A stretch of DNA of 64,000 bases from Ascochyta rabiei (Eukaryota > Ascomycota > Dothideomycetes > Pleosporales > Didymellaceae): positions 868,001-932,000 of the forward strand of contig NC_082407.1 of the NCBI RefSeq assembly GCF_004011695.2, given 5' to 3'. Position numbers and translations under genes: made by a program. The notes below the pieces were generated by a model. The model saw nothing but the letters and a program-made list of their open reading frames with translations, was not told where the DNA came from and ran no database searches. Within the stretch, counting starts at the first letter, position 1. Every line of letters begins with the position of its first letter. Below, one piece after another: positions 11,851 to 23,366 of the stretch.

Positions 11851-13754
11851 ACACGAACTATGGGTTCACTATCAAACAGAAGATGAGGACAGAAATCCTT
11901 TGCAGCACATGACATGCTTAGGAGCATGGCGGACTACACATAATCGGCATGCTCGCGAGTTTGTATCAGCATTAGCAGTCATATTTTCATGGGGAGTGAA
12001 TGTGTATTTCCCGCAGATTACAAGACTACTAGACAGAGCTCTCAACGCAGTAATTCTTACTAGCTGAGTCTAACATTCTACAAGCAACGCATTTGTTCCA
12101 GGCTACTCGAAAGGGACACAGAGTGTATGCGCTAGACGAACTGACTTCTCCTATCGCAGCCCAGTACCTGCTACGCTTACACCTCTGACGGTTAGTCCTC
12201 AACAGACTTGGCGCTCTTCATTGTCATCATCGGTCTTGTCATATAGCTAGGTTCCGATCTTTCATCTCAGTTGTTATGTTAACGTTATTGGAAATCAATG
12301 AAACATTTGCGGCGCCACGTGGTTGAAAAAGCGCACGTGAGCCCTCTTGACGCTAATGGTGGGGCAATAATCGCTGAGGGGCAGGTGTGGATGATGTTGG
12401 GCGCCAACACGCTCGTCATGTCATCCCTATTGCTTTCGACCTTTTTCGTTCCGTACAGCCTGAGAGGCAGCCAGTCTCAACGCCGCAGAGTACAACACTA
12501 CTTCCTGCTGGATATATCCTACGTAGTAAGACGACGATGCCTGCAATCTCCTTCTGATGTCTGACTGAGTCTCTTTGGTAGATTACCTGCAGCCTTCCCT
12601 CGATCATCGGCAACCGGTCTTGCTTCAAATCTCAGCGCAGATTTCACGGCTCAAAAGGCTTGAAAATCTTCCTCCATTTGGAGATCCTGAGTTTGCGGAA
12701 GGAGCACTCGTAACCACACGTTTGAAGTCTCGCGCCCATCGGTGAACGAACAGCAATGAGCGCACGCGAAATATCTGCGGAAACAATGAACAGCGATATG
12801 CAGCTCAAAGCCAAGATTGCACAGGAGGTATAAACGCGGCCTGAATCAGGTTTTATATAGTTCGAAGCTAAGCCACAGATATAGTTTGATATAGCGCTCG
12901 GAGAGCTTTCTTTCGACGACAAGTGGACGTACTATTATACGGACGAGATCCCAGAACACTCAAAAGACCGAATTATTCTCTTCAGAGCATCGCAATCCTC
13001 CCCTCGAATCGGATGCATAAGAGTCAGACACAAAGAGGACATAAAAAGAATTGTCTGGGATATTGTTGGAAAAGATGGCATATACATAGGTCTGGTGCCA
13101 GCCAACTGCCCAACCGAAGCCATGCTGGTCGAGAGCAAATTTATGATATTGAACTAGTCGGATAAATCTTTGGTAAATTGAACTGGCGGCCAAATCTGAT
13201 TGCATTCAGACGCGGGATTGAATGAACAATTGAGGCCACGCGGTCCTCCGCCGGAACCGTCAAGATACTTGTTTGAGGTTCCTCAGCTTGCCATTCGTGC
13301 GAATGACTCCAAATCTGTTCAAATGTCTCGGGGGACAGCAAAAACGCCGTCTCTATCGATCCCGGTCCCGAACCTGTAGTATGTTGGTGCCAACATCAGA
13401 GATAGAAGCACAGCTGTAGTGCTGTGATCACCTTACCTGTCAAAGATCTTGCGGCTTCGCTTTGAGTATTGTGTATTGTTCTGGTGGTGGTATGGTCCGG
13501 TGTTTGAGAATCAACATTGCATTCTATCATTGTCGTGAGTGGAAACGAGCAAACAAATGCTTCAGTTCACTCTATTTACCTTTGTCTTGACATTCACGAG
13601 AGTCCCCAGTAATCGGGAGCGGACTTGCTTCGAATTCTGCCACAAATAAGCCATGATGATGTTACAAGTGAGTATTACAGACTTTTCTTATGTTGAGCTG
13701 TGCCCACATTCTCTGTAGAGCGTTTTCTTTTTACGCCCCGTTCATACGACTTTT
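11851..13754. other. intergenic region, no supported gene
   Basis: Composition is ordinary. Several frames of 60-90 codons occur on both strands (for example 12298-12564, and 12644-12922 on minus), but they lack ATG starts, domains or joinable splice sites. Nothing further is supported. Confidence 0.4.
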
Positions 13755-14345
13755 CTAAGACTTATGGGTCAGCTTCATGAGTAAGATCTTGCAAGATTGA
13801 ACCGATGGGGTACCGATATCTTGAGGCAGCAGATCCTGTGCGAGCGAGTCCAGCGCAGGCACGGCCAAAGCGTCTCGGGTGAGCTTGAGAATCTGTAGTA
13901 GATCCGTCCTCTCTCGAGCATTCAAGCTTATAACCCTTTGTTTGCCCAGGCTCGCTGCACACAACAGTACCAATGTGCGGTTACCGGTACGGTGGACATC
14001 GCGAAGAAAAGCCTGGTAAAGCGCTCCATCACGCGTTGACTGTTCGATCGTCAGAGCATCGGACGCCGCGTGGACGAGATCCGTCTCTTTCTTATTCAAC
14101 CTTTGCAGGATGTTCCAGTCCTTGATGCGCCTCTGCAACTTGTTGATGCAGTCCGAGACGGCCTTTGATGGCTCTGGTCTTGTAGACAGTCGACGAGCTT
14201 GTAATTCGGTTTCTAGTGAACAAACAAATTCCCTACTGACTGCTAAGAGTGTCTCCAACTCAGAATCGTCGACGTCTTTATAGCCTTCTTGCCATGCAAA
14301 GTTAATCCCCTTTACAACGCTCGAAGTAGCACGAGGGCCCTCCAT
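13755..14345 (-). CDS. hypothetical protein, 196 residues, helical
   Basis: A single-exon frame with a true ATG at 14345. The protein is rich in Leu, Glu, Arg and Lys, with heptad-like leucines, for example LQRRIKDWNILQRLNKKE around residues 90-110. It looks fully helical and soluble; there is no signal peptide, membrane span or catalytic motif, and I recognise no family. Upstream (14385-14475), read in the gene's direction, there are three CCCCT motifs of the stress-response-element type. It is divergent from the RIC-8 gene, whose coding start is about 390 bp away. Function unknown. Confidence 0.6.
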   Translation of the reverse strand: MEGPRATSSVVKGINFAWQEGYKDVDDSELETLLAVSREFVCSLETELQARRLSTRPEPSKAVSDCINKLQRRIKDWNILQRLNKKETDLVHAASDALTIEQSTRDGALYQAFLRDVHRTGNRTLVLLCAASLGKQRVISLNARERTDLLQILKLTRDALAVPALDSLAQDLLPQDIGTPSVQSCKILLMKLTHKS

Positions 14346-14733
14346 GTCCCTGAATTAGATGTCGTAGTACACAACGAGTCGTGAGCGTTAGGGAGGTGAA
14401 GGGGGACGTTAGGTCGCGGATGAGGGGCAAACAACGGCTGCTTTGGGGGGATGTCAGGATTGATTAAGGGGTGGTCAGGGATCGTTTCAGCCCGGGCGCC
14501 TAAATCCCGAGTGATTGCTATGCGCGTGATAACACCTGCACCCGCGATTCAGTCACGACGCTAATGCATGAGCCTGGTAAAAACATAATGGCTATGTACA
14601 TAGTACGTATTCGTTTGTCACATGCGTTTTCGGCTTGGCGTTCGCTTTGTCAGCGAAGCACGAAGCTAACTTGATCCATATTAAGAATCAAGTTCAGCAC
14701 CTCTGCGTACGTTTCGACACTGCAATCTCCATA
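14346..14733. promoter_or_regulatory. bidirectional promoter region
   Basis: This lies between two divergent genes, the 196-residue protein and RIC-8. It contains a G-rich stretch with AGGGG at three places between 14400 and 14475, which read as CCCCT toward the minus-strand gene. No TATA box is evident. Confidence 0.4.
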
Positions 14734-16304
14734 ATGCAGGATTCGACAACGGGTTTGTTGCGCAATTCTGACTGTTCTTGAGTCGCCACTAACCCAATCT
14801 TTCAAGGACAAGATGTTGAGGCGATCATTGCGGCGCTTGAGGCGAACGTCAATGTCATGCAACATACGGGCAAGTTCTCCTTCCTCTGCTCTCTGAAATC
14901 GACTCATTCTTTTCAGAGTATCGGGAACTATTAGAGAGGCTCTTACATCACACTCGGACTACAGATGATAGCTACCTTTACCCATTGTTCACCAAACGCG
15001 GGGTGCAGGTCCTCAGCAGCCATGCTCTCGACGATCGTACACCCAACTATCGCATTGCCTTGCGTTGTCTGAACAATGTCCTTGCTCGTTCAATACCGAC
15101 TAGACAAATATTTGTTGACGAAGACTACCCAGAAAGAGTGGTGAATCTAATGAAGGTACAGTTCTAGTGTTGATCAAATCCAGGCCGTACCATCTTATGA
15201 CATTATAACAGATTGGCACTCCTGATGATGAGTTGGCCACGGCCAGTTTGCTCCTTCACAGCTCAGTCCATACCACCTTAGATCTCACAACGAGCTTTGA
15301 ACACTATGACCTCGCCGATACCATCAACAAGGTATGAAAACTCGTCTTTCTGTGTTTGCAACACTAAGATCTGGCAAGAATATCTTGCGCCATGCGCAGC
15401 TGTCAACCATAACAACAGACGAACCTGCATCGGCTCTTGCTAGCCTCAGATTACTGTCCACATTGGCTATACAATATGAAGCGCAGGCGCACCGATTTCT
15501 CCCGACCCTGCACCCGATCCTAGACATGCTAAGCACAGCTGCTATACTATCACCGCCTCTACAGCCCCCCGTCTCACTATTGGTGTCTTGTCTCGCTTCT
15601 ATTCCCATTGAGCAGGCCCGCTCGTTCTCTGATTCTGGGGTAGACAGATTGATGCACATCTTGCTGTTGGCACTTGACTCGGCACCCCCTCCTAGGGAGA
15701 AAGAACTTTTGCCATTGTTTATGGCTCTTCTTCGTATTGCGCAATCTGGACTCTCCCGGACGCGGGAAAGACTATCTGAACATCTCTTGCCCACTAGCAA
15801 TGACCGAGACGAGCCTCTAGGGAAAGGCGTGTCCTTGCCCCACCGGGTGCTGAAGCTTTCTGGTTCTTCTGTAGAAGCAGAGTTGCGTGAGCTAATTCTC
15901 CTGGTGTTCTTCGCACTGTCCGACAGAGACCCAGCCCGATTTGTACGGCAAGTAGGCTACGGCAACGCAGCAGGCTTCATGGCCGCCAAGGGCATACATT
16001 TCCCGCAGGACGAGTTGGAGAGGTCCCAAGAGTCGGAAAGCGGTCACGACTTCAATCCTGTCACTGGTCAAAATTGGCATTCAGAATCTGATCAACTGCT
16101 CACTCCAATGTCAGCGGAAGAGAGAGAGCGCGAAGCTGAGAGGTTGTTTGTTCTATTCGAACGGTTAGTGTTGTCTAAGATTTCTCTCGCTTTCTAACAT
16201 TGATTAGATTGAGATCGACTGGCGTAGTCGACGTCGAAAACCCGGTGGCTCAAATGCAGCGTACTGGTCAGCTCGAGGAGCTTCCTGATGATACATCCGA
16301 ATGA
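14734..16304 (+). CDS. ric8: RIC-8/synembryn, G-alpha exchange factor and chaperone
   Basis: In fungi RIC-8 acts in the cytoplasm as guanine-nucleotide exchange factor and folding partner of heterotrimeric G-protein alpha subunits. Six exons close in frame to 440 residues: 14734-14752, 14807-14869, 14917-15155, 15212-15331, 15379-16163 and 16208-16304. Family landmarks are LFTKRGVQVLSSHA, RCLNNVLARSIPTRQIFVD, HYDLADTINKN, VGYGNAAGF, NPVTGQ, EREAERLFVLFERL and the C-terminal STGVVDVENPV with ELPDD. The start is the ATG at 14734, which gives a 19-nt first coding exon. The third intron end is an ordinary ttttcag, but its donor is gcaagt, a GC-AG intron with strong consensus. The last intron (16164-16207) has ctaac. 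Length is close to fungal relatives. Exons 1 and 2 rest on frame continuity only. Confidence 0.88.
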
Positions 16305-16542
16305 AGCCCTCTTAGTCTTTGTAAAGCAAGATGGTGACGTTTGCGAAGTTAGCCAAATAAAAGTGTTACAAGAGAATGATTTCTATGATGTAGCAGCTGG
16401 AGTTGGGAAGCTTAAAATGCAACATAATCAAGCTGTCAAATGTGCCTGCGGCTTGCTTAGGGGTAACTGAGCATGTTCAGTAGTTCAACGGCGTGTGCCA
16501 TAGCGATTGATCAATCGCATTAAGTGAAGGTGAAGGTTTACA

Positions 16543-17507
16543 CTAAGGAAGTAGCTGCACAAATACCCAGCTGCTACAATTGGGAAAGGATGAAAACATT
16601 GCGCACAGTCCACTCAATAGCCGAACACACTTGATAATGCCGCCAGGCGACAAGACTCTAGAATGACCTCTTTCCGTCACCAACTTTCGCAGGCTTAACC
16701 AAGGAGCTACGATTTCTTCGATTATGTCCAGGTCGTATGTCGTTATGTCGTAAGCAGGTGTGACAAGGAGAGAAGATTGAGGCACTGCCTCAATATGTAA
16801 GCTCTGGCCGAGCAATCTCATGTCCAATCGTTCTACTGGTCGGCTGTATTCTATGGATCGAAAGTAAGCTTAAGCCAAGCATCTGTAGACAATAGTTACC
16901 TACACTGTTCGACTTTCACTGGATTCTGTCGAGCAAGCTTGTGGTTTGCAAGAGACCCATCCGAGCATATCTTGCTGTCGCAACCGTTGCTAGTAATGGA
17001 TTCGCGCCGTTTAGTACCATCTTGTCGAGGACTTGCGGGGCATCTGCTTGGCAGGCAGACCAACAAGTGGCCAAGCCACTCTGCTAAACGTTGTTTCCAG
17101 ACGAAGTCTTTCGCCTTGTCTTTCATCTTATGGCTCTCAAGCTCCTCTATCTTCTCGTTGATTTGGTCCATTACCAATCCATGCTCGCTAATAGAGAACG
17201 TTCGCTTGAACTTACCCACCTCAAAAACGTGTGGTAGAAACTCACGCACTGTTCGGGGAGGGAGATCAGTGGCCTCATACACTCGGTGTATGGCGACTTT
17301 CACGAAGTAACTTCCATCTTGGAAAAAGACATCCAAAACATCCTGCGGAGTGCCGATAGGCTTGCAGCCAGTCTCATATGTCTGTCCGATCTCAGAGCCA
17401 GTCAAGCAGTCGGCTCTGGTTAGAAAATCCAGATCTTGTTCCATATTAGAGAATGCAAACTTGGTAAGGTCCTCTGCCGAGATGCATGCCGACTGTGGTG
17501 GGGCCAT
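16543..17507 (-). CDS. hypothetical protein, 302 residues
   Basis: Two exons, 17507-16900 and 16843-16543, are joined by a 56-nt intron (gtaact to atacag) that keeps frame and gives 302 residues. The start is the first in-frame ATG at 17507. The first exon encodes a mixed alpha/beta sequence with VLDVFFQDGSYFVKVAIHRV and a helical Lys/Glu-rich stretch (QINEKIEELESHKMKDKAKD). The second exon begins SRPVERLDMRLLGQSL and is more hydrophobic. There is no signal peptide or domain I recognise. It converges with RIC-8, with about 240 bp between stops. Function unknown. Confidence 0.6.
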
Positions 17508-17933
17508 TAATCTGGAATGCTGATGAACGGCTGAGAGCAAATGAGTACCGGTGAGAACCGGTGAGAAGATGAAGTGGAGGACTCATAGCCTTGCAGGACT
17601 TTACACGTCTAATAAGCTATCGTTCAGGAGATATGCTATAGGGGTGGGGTCTGTGTGGAACTCGAAAAACTGAGGTTGCGCAATTGCTTGTAAATCCCCC
17701 CCTTCCCCCAACAGCCCCCAACAGCCCCCCAGAACCCCTCCAGAACCCCCCTAACGCATCCCTACTATACTCATACTTGTCCCCTCATGCCCCCTCAGCG
17801 TCTCGTCAATTTCTCTGCACTTGGTTTAGTGATTCCAGCTAGAGTGCTATATAAGAACCTCGAAACTTCACTTCTAAGACATCATCCAACAGATTATTTG
17901 CTCTATTCACTCCTCTCAGAACTTCATCCGAAA
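17508..17933. promoter_or_regulatory. divergent promoter with C-rich tract and TATA box
   Basis: A strongly C-rich segment (about 17696-17805) holds five CCCCT motifs, the core of fungal stress-response elements, and short repeats of ccccaacag. A TATATAA box sits at 17848-17854, 80 bp before the ATG of the small + gene. This arrangement suits a highly inducible promoter; the inducing signal is inference. Confidence 0.5.
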
Positions 17934-18125
17934 ATGCCTTCTTCCAACGGTCACTCCGACCCAGTGCAGTCTATCTACCATGCAGCAGGCGTGACGAGCG
18001 GCACGCCTCAGCAGAAAATCGATGCATTGAACGCTAAGAAAGGCGACTACACTGGCGCTTCACGCTCTACAATCGATAACGAGATCATTGCACAGACGAA
18101 TCTCAAAAACACTTCTATGGTCTGA
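17934..18125 (+). CDS. small hydrophilic protein, 63 residues
   Basis: A single-exon frame from the ATG at 17934. The open frame extends upstream to 17787, but that part overlaps the TATA box at 17848-17854, so the later ATG is preferred. The protein is polar, with DPVQSIYHAAGV near the start and KKGDYTGASRSTIDNEI in the middle. It has no signal peptide, cysteines or membrane span. The promoter structure (C-rich tract, TATA box) suggests real and possibly strong or induced expression. I do not recognise the family. Confidence 0.6.
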   Translation: MPSSNGHSDPVQSIYHAAGVTSGTPQQKIDALNAKKGDYTGASRSTIDNEIIAQTNLKNTSMV

Positions 18126-18360
18126 TGTATGTGGATCTTACTGTATTGATATTTCCTTTGGACTGACAATCTATGTTCGCCAGTGTCTTTTGATTGCGCT
18201 CAATGGACGGTAATGGGGATATTTGAAACTGGACACTCTTTTGAACTAGCGGTGCAAGGTAGCAAAGTGAAGGATCTGTACTCCATTGGATACATCCAAC
18301 TCTTAATAAAAAGCTCCACCCATCCCATGCTCACTGTTCGTAAACACTATTCACCAATAC

Positions 18361-18612
18361 CTACACGCTAAATGTAACGTCTCTTGATCGTAACGACCCT
18401 GCTTTCTCTGGTAGTATTCTGGGAATGACGTCCTTCATCATCAATCTTTCAGCGTGGTCAGGAGAAGTGGGCATGAGCCGTTTCTCCGAGAAGGTTGAGC
18501 TTAGGCCCAACGTGCCGCCGTCGTAAAGCACCGGCTCAAGACCAGAACCACGTCGGGGTCGGGTCGCTTCTGCACCGGCTCGTGGCGTCAGAGACTGGAT
18601 CCCTGTCAGCAT
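18361..18612 (-). pseudogene. truncated gene end at the island border
   Basis: A normal-composition minus-strand frame encodes about 80 residues (LTPRAGAEATRPRRGSG, then EPVLYDGGTLGL) and ends in a stop at 18361. It stops having coding character exactly where the AT-rich island starts. It looks like the 3' end of a gene whose 5' part was lost or mutated beyond reading. No family recognised. Confidence 0.35.
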
Positions 18613-19546
18613 ATAGTCTACTAAACTAGCTAAAGATTACCTACATGCTAACTACTAAATTACCTTAAGTAGCTATTAACTTGCCTAACTAACCCTTACA
18701 CATGCAGATTAGTTATAAAGATCTCTAAACATAGACAGAACACACTAACACACTATCTCTCTAAATAGGTCTTACAGAGCCTACAATAGGTAAGGCTAAA
18801 ATGTTTCTATAACATTAAATAACAAACTAACTTCTAATAATAGCTACTGTAAAATAAAGAAATAATATATATATATAGGAGCAGATAGAAAGTATAAAAG
18901 TTATAAATAGTTATATTATGTATACACTTATAACTACATACGTAAAAAGAAAGGACTAAGAAGAAAAAGCCTAAAAGTAACTTCTAAAATGTATAATGAA
19001 AGATTCCTTAAAGGTCTATCTTAGTACACAGGGAGCTTTTAGGCATATTAAAGAATAGAAGACGCTATTATCTTAAGAACGTAAGTTCTACTAATACTTA
19101 GTATCCCTTTAATTATAAGTTAGACTAAAAGATTTAGTAAGAAGATATAATTAACTGCTAGAGGAAAAAGCTTACTAGGTACAGATATATTAGAAACGCT
19201 ACTAACTTCTGTAAGTTAGAGTCTAGTTAAGACAATAGACGTTAAGACAACTAAACTAACTTACGCTAGAAGGGTCTCTAATATAAAAGCACCTTTAATA
19301 TTAGAGCAGACTATAGCCTGTATACAAGCTTATAACCCTGCCCCTATTTCTTATATAACATATACTTTAAGACTTCTAGTCTATATCTCTAATTATAAGG
19401 CTATAATAAGTATTAAGATATACCTACTACTTTTAGTCTCTCCTAGTCTACCTTTAACTTCAATACTTAGCATTACTAACTACCTAACTACTTTTAGATA
19501 GTGTCCCTTTAGCGGTAACTTACTCTAGATAGAATGTTAGGAGCTT
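18613..19546. other. RIP-altered AT-rich sequence
   Basis: Very TpA-rich sequence with frequent stops in all frames. I find no terminal repeats or readable protein here. Confidence 0.5.
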
Positions 19547-19663
19547 CTTAGAAGCATAAGAAAGTTTCTAGCTGCTTTCTCTTAAGCTATAGATAAGGAT
19601 AGCTAAGGATCTAATGCCTATAGCTTAAGAGAAAGCAGCTAGAAACTTTCTTATGCTTCTAAG
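19547..19663. repeat. 46-bp perfect inverted repeat (foldback)
   Basis: The arms 19547-19592 and 19618-19663 are exact reverse complements (46 of 46), separated by 25 nt. The arm begins cttagaagcataagaaag and the loop side reads ctatag. No target duplication flanks it. It lies just beyond the 3' end of the decayed TPR gene. Confidence 0.85.
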
Positions 19664-19854
19664 CTGCTTAAAACAGCAGATTTTGTTAAAAGGGGGCATC
19701 TAGGTTATGTTATGCGGTCTAAGTAAGACAAAAGCTATTGTGCAACGTAGAGCAGATGTGCAAATAGTGGCTCTAAATTAGATAGCTAGTGTTTTATTTA
19801 CAGGATAAATGGTATTGTAGTATCTGTCTAAACTAGCTCTATCTCGTTTCGCCG

Positions 19855-20940
19855 CAGGTTATAGTCTGCTAGTAATTATCACTTCTTACATTGCTGATAG
19901 AATTTCTCTAACTTAGCCTACTTGCCCGGAAACTAAAGCACTAATACAAGGTTACTAATGCCCGTTAACGTAGAGGGGTAATTCTACCTAAGTTCTTTAA
20001 TTTTACCTTATAATAATTGCTAATATAACTCCTTAGATTCCTTGTATCTGCCTAGATAATGTAGCACTACTACTAAGTTACTTATACTAATAAGCGTGGA
20101 AAGATAGCGCTTTCTAAGTATCTTATAGAAGCTGTCTAAGGATTGCTAGTTTAGCTTTATTGCTTGCTTATACTTGCCTTAGTGCTGTAATATAAGAGCT
20201 AAGTTGCTTATAGTTATTAGAGTGTTAATATAACATAGACCTATTACTGTCTTACTTCCTTTTAGTGCTAGGTGGCTTAGTTTCTCTAAATCTTTATACC
20301 TTCCTAAATAGTAAAGCGCTAAGGCTATATTGCTAGTGCTTATAAGCGTAAAGGGATGTAGTAAGCCTAATGTCTTTTTATATCCCTTTAAAGCGCGCTT
20401 ATATAATATTACTACCTTATTATAATCTCCCTAACTTAACAACACCCTAGTAAGGATCTCCACGCTTAACAGGATTTAAGAATTATTTAGTTCTAGCAGC
20501 CTCTCTTATACTCTTAGCGCTTCTATAAATATATATTATGCTATCTTATAATCTTCTTACTTCTATAGATACTATACAACGTTTGTAGCTATCTGCGCCT
20601 ATGCTTCCTAGGATATAATATAGACTAGTATGCTGTTGTAAGCCATCTCAGCTTAAAGCAGTAGCTGCCAGCATTGTGTCTAATTCTTAAACTCTCTAGT
20701 AGGGAACTCTTAAGCTAAGTGTTTAAAATAAGGGTTGTTATTGTTTTTGTAAGGTAACTAAACAGCGTCTAGGTCCTTTTTTGCTTGTCTAAGCGTTTTG
20801 TACCTAGGCTTGTTAACTTAACACAGCAGAATTCTTAACTTAGACTCTTGTTGTTGTAGTAAAGATGTGTACATGCTTGTATAGAGATTTAGCGCTCTAA
20901 ACTCAACATACTCTAGTATTTGGGAGACACTAAAGTGCAT
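19855..20940 (-). pseudogene. RIP-decayed TPR (kinesin-light-chain type) repeat protein
   Basis: Reading minus from the ATG at 20940 gives one frame broken by TAA/TAG at positions where Gln or Trp would fit. It contains at least four tetratricopeptide repeats of the TPR_10/TPR_12 type found at the C-terminus of fungal NB-ARC proteins: TLISTSNIALALYYLGRYKD, TLITISNLALILQHQGKYKQ, TLISISNLVVVLHYLGRYKE and TLTGISNLVLVLQFPGK. Before them lies a helical region (QIATNVVQYLQKQEDYKIAQ). I see no NB-ARC P-loop, so it is either a stand-alone TPR protein or the remnant of a longer receptor. The sequence upstream of the ATG is not RIP-altered, so mutation tracks the gene itself. Confidence 0.7.
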
Positions 20941-21600
20941 TTTCGAAAGGCTTTTTCTTGCAGATGATCGCTAGAAGACTAACAATGAAGGCAGACGCAA
21001 AAGACCTGATCATTAGACAAGTGGCGAACCGCCCCTACCAGTACAATTAATCACGAAGATGGAAGGGCAGGGCTGAGTATTCTGCGTAATACATCCCGAG
21101 GACTGGTCTATAGAAACAGGAGACGAGTAGAACAGGAAACTGTCTTTACGCAAGTAATGAAAGCTGGATCCTGTAAGCTGTATGCTGACACCGGGTGAAT
21201 TTTCGGAGATTTGATCGGGCTGCCAATGAGGTACAGTATCTTCCCCCCTCGAACGTCCCTGATCAAGGTTCCCCCTTTGCCAGTCTTAAAGCATGCACCA
21301 GCCTAGTGGATTTGCGGGATATATTCATATTGAAAATCAATTTTTACAAAAGCACGATCATCACGCTTTTGCAATTTTGTTTCTGGGATCAAGTGGCGCG
21401 CTGTACTTATTGTGGTTTAAGGCAGCGGCAACTTGTATCGTACCATATCCCCGAGAGAGCTTAATGTAAGCTTTTAAGAGAGTTGAAAGAGGCAGAGAGA
21501 GTGTGTGATAGTAGTGTGGGGCTCTTACACCCCAAATGGCGTCTCTTATTGTAGATTTAGGATTTATTTAGGGCGATCTATCTGAAATACATACTATCTC
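20941..21600. other. unmutated island upstream of the TPR pseudogene
   Basis: Normal composition with CpA/TpG retained, between two RIP-altered blocks. An 89-codon + frame (21195-21464) has no domain. This is plausibly the surviving promoter and 5' region of the TPR gene. Confidence 0.45.
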
Positions 21601-23366
21601 TGCTTCTATTCTACAGATCGCCTTTAGGAGGCTCTTGCGGCATATCTGCAAGATCTACGCAGGGCTTCTTAAACAGATCAGTTATATTGGCAGGTAGAGC
21701 ACTAGTGTTAACTTTAACCCCACTTAAAGGATCTTCGTCGTTGTCCTCTTCAGACTCCTTACTGCTGCTACTACTGCCTGTCTTAAAGTTATCTTATTTA
21801 TTCTCTAGAAAAAGCTATAGGGTCTTACAAAGGTCCTTTATAGTTAGAGGTTTCTAGGTCTAGGGATAAAGTTTCTAAACCTTACATGCCTTAAAGTATA
21901 GCTACCTCTACTAATAGGTTATTTCTATTATTAAAAACTGTGTTTTTCTAAAAATTTTCCTAGTAAGCTGTATAAACTGTATCCTACAAAGTATATTTAG
22001 GTTAGGCTTGTCTTTATATATAACCTTAATATAAGCATTCTAGTAATGTTCTTTTATTCTACAGCGCATATAGCCCTCTACTTAAGACAGCATTATAACT
22101 AGACTAATACTTAGAATTAGATAGTTCCCTTTTAAGTCTTTCTTTTATTACTTAAGATTAAAGTTAATAACTTTTTAATTAGCTAACTTCTCTGCACCCC
22201 CTAGTCCTAAGTTACTTCCTTTTAGCACTTTAAGATATTCTATTCCTAGCATATCTAGACCTGCGTTTATAAAGTAGTAGTTAAACTTTACATTATCTGT
22301 TATAGAGACTCTTGTTGCTATAAGAGGTCTATACTCTATTATGCCGCTATTATACTAGAACATCTACTTTTAGTTTCCTCTAAACTTTAGTAACGTAATA
22401 TTAACTTCTTAAAGCATGTCTTCTAATAAGTTGGTACCGGCAATAAAAGGGGTTGCGATACCGCGAGTTACTGTGGTTTCAGCAGTCGTAGCTGCATGCA
22501 CTTCAAGTTTAGCAGTAGTTTCTTAGTTTGGGGCCGATTTCTTTGGAGGCTGTCCGAACTCTAAAGAGCGCACTAAACCCACAGCTGCCTCTTGTCTACA
22601 AAGCTGTTCTACAAGCCTTGTAATATTAACTTGCACTTACTTATAATGTCCTTGTTTGTATTACTTAAGTATCTTGTTTAAGATAGATAGAGGTAAGGAA
22701 TTGTTACCTGCTAACTTGTTTCTAAGGACTGCAATAGATTTGTCAATCTCCTTTACTTTATTAATTAGATTACTTACTCTTGCAATAGTCTGTTTAGTAG
22801 CTATATTCTGGTCTCCTATGCAGGAAACTAAGTTATATATTAGTTAAGCAGCCGCATTCTATCTGCCTAGCTGCTTAAGCGTTAGTTGCTCTAGCTCCTT
22901 CTTTAGCGCGTTATAGAGTTCTAGGTGCTTATAAGAAAGTAAGATAAAATCTTAGAATATAGATTTAGCTTAGTTGTTTAAGACTTAGGTAGGTAGAATG
23001 CCCTTCTCTTTAAGATTGTCTAGGAAGATTAAAGCAGTCTAAAGAAGCTTCTTAGTCTTTTCCTTTCTACTTGTCAGCAACTTTTCTATCTAGGTCTTCT
23101 TGTCTATTAATTTAACAGCCTCCTCTAAATTAGGCTAATTAGCTGCAAGTTTCTAATTATACTCTGCAATCTTCTTATTATACACTTCCTTAGAAGGTGT
23201 CTTATTAAGCTTATTTAGTGTCTTCTCTATTGCGAAGATCTGCGCACAGAGTTTATTACCTAGGAACTTCTACTTCTTAAGAAGCTCCTCTTTTAATAGT
23301 TGTCCTGCTTCTTTAATGTAACAAGTATGCAGCTACTTCCTGCGTATTATCTTCTAGCTCTCTAAC

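Noticed and set aside
12298..12922. Frames of 80-90 codons on both strands
   Set aside because: No domain, no join to neighbours, and the minus one lacks an ATG start.
14650..14907. 85-codon ATG frame on minus
   Set aside because: It lies antisense to exons 1-2 of RIC-8, whose + strand frame joins cleanly by splice sites; the minus frame has no domain.
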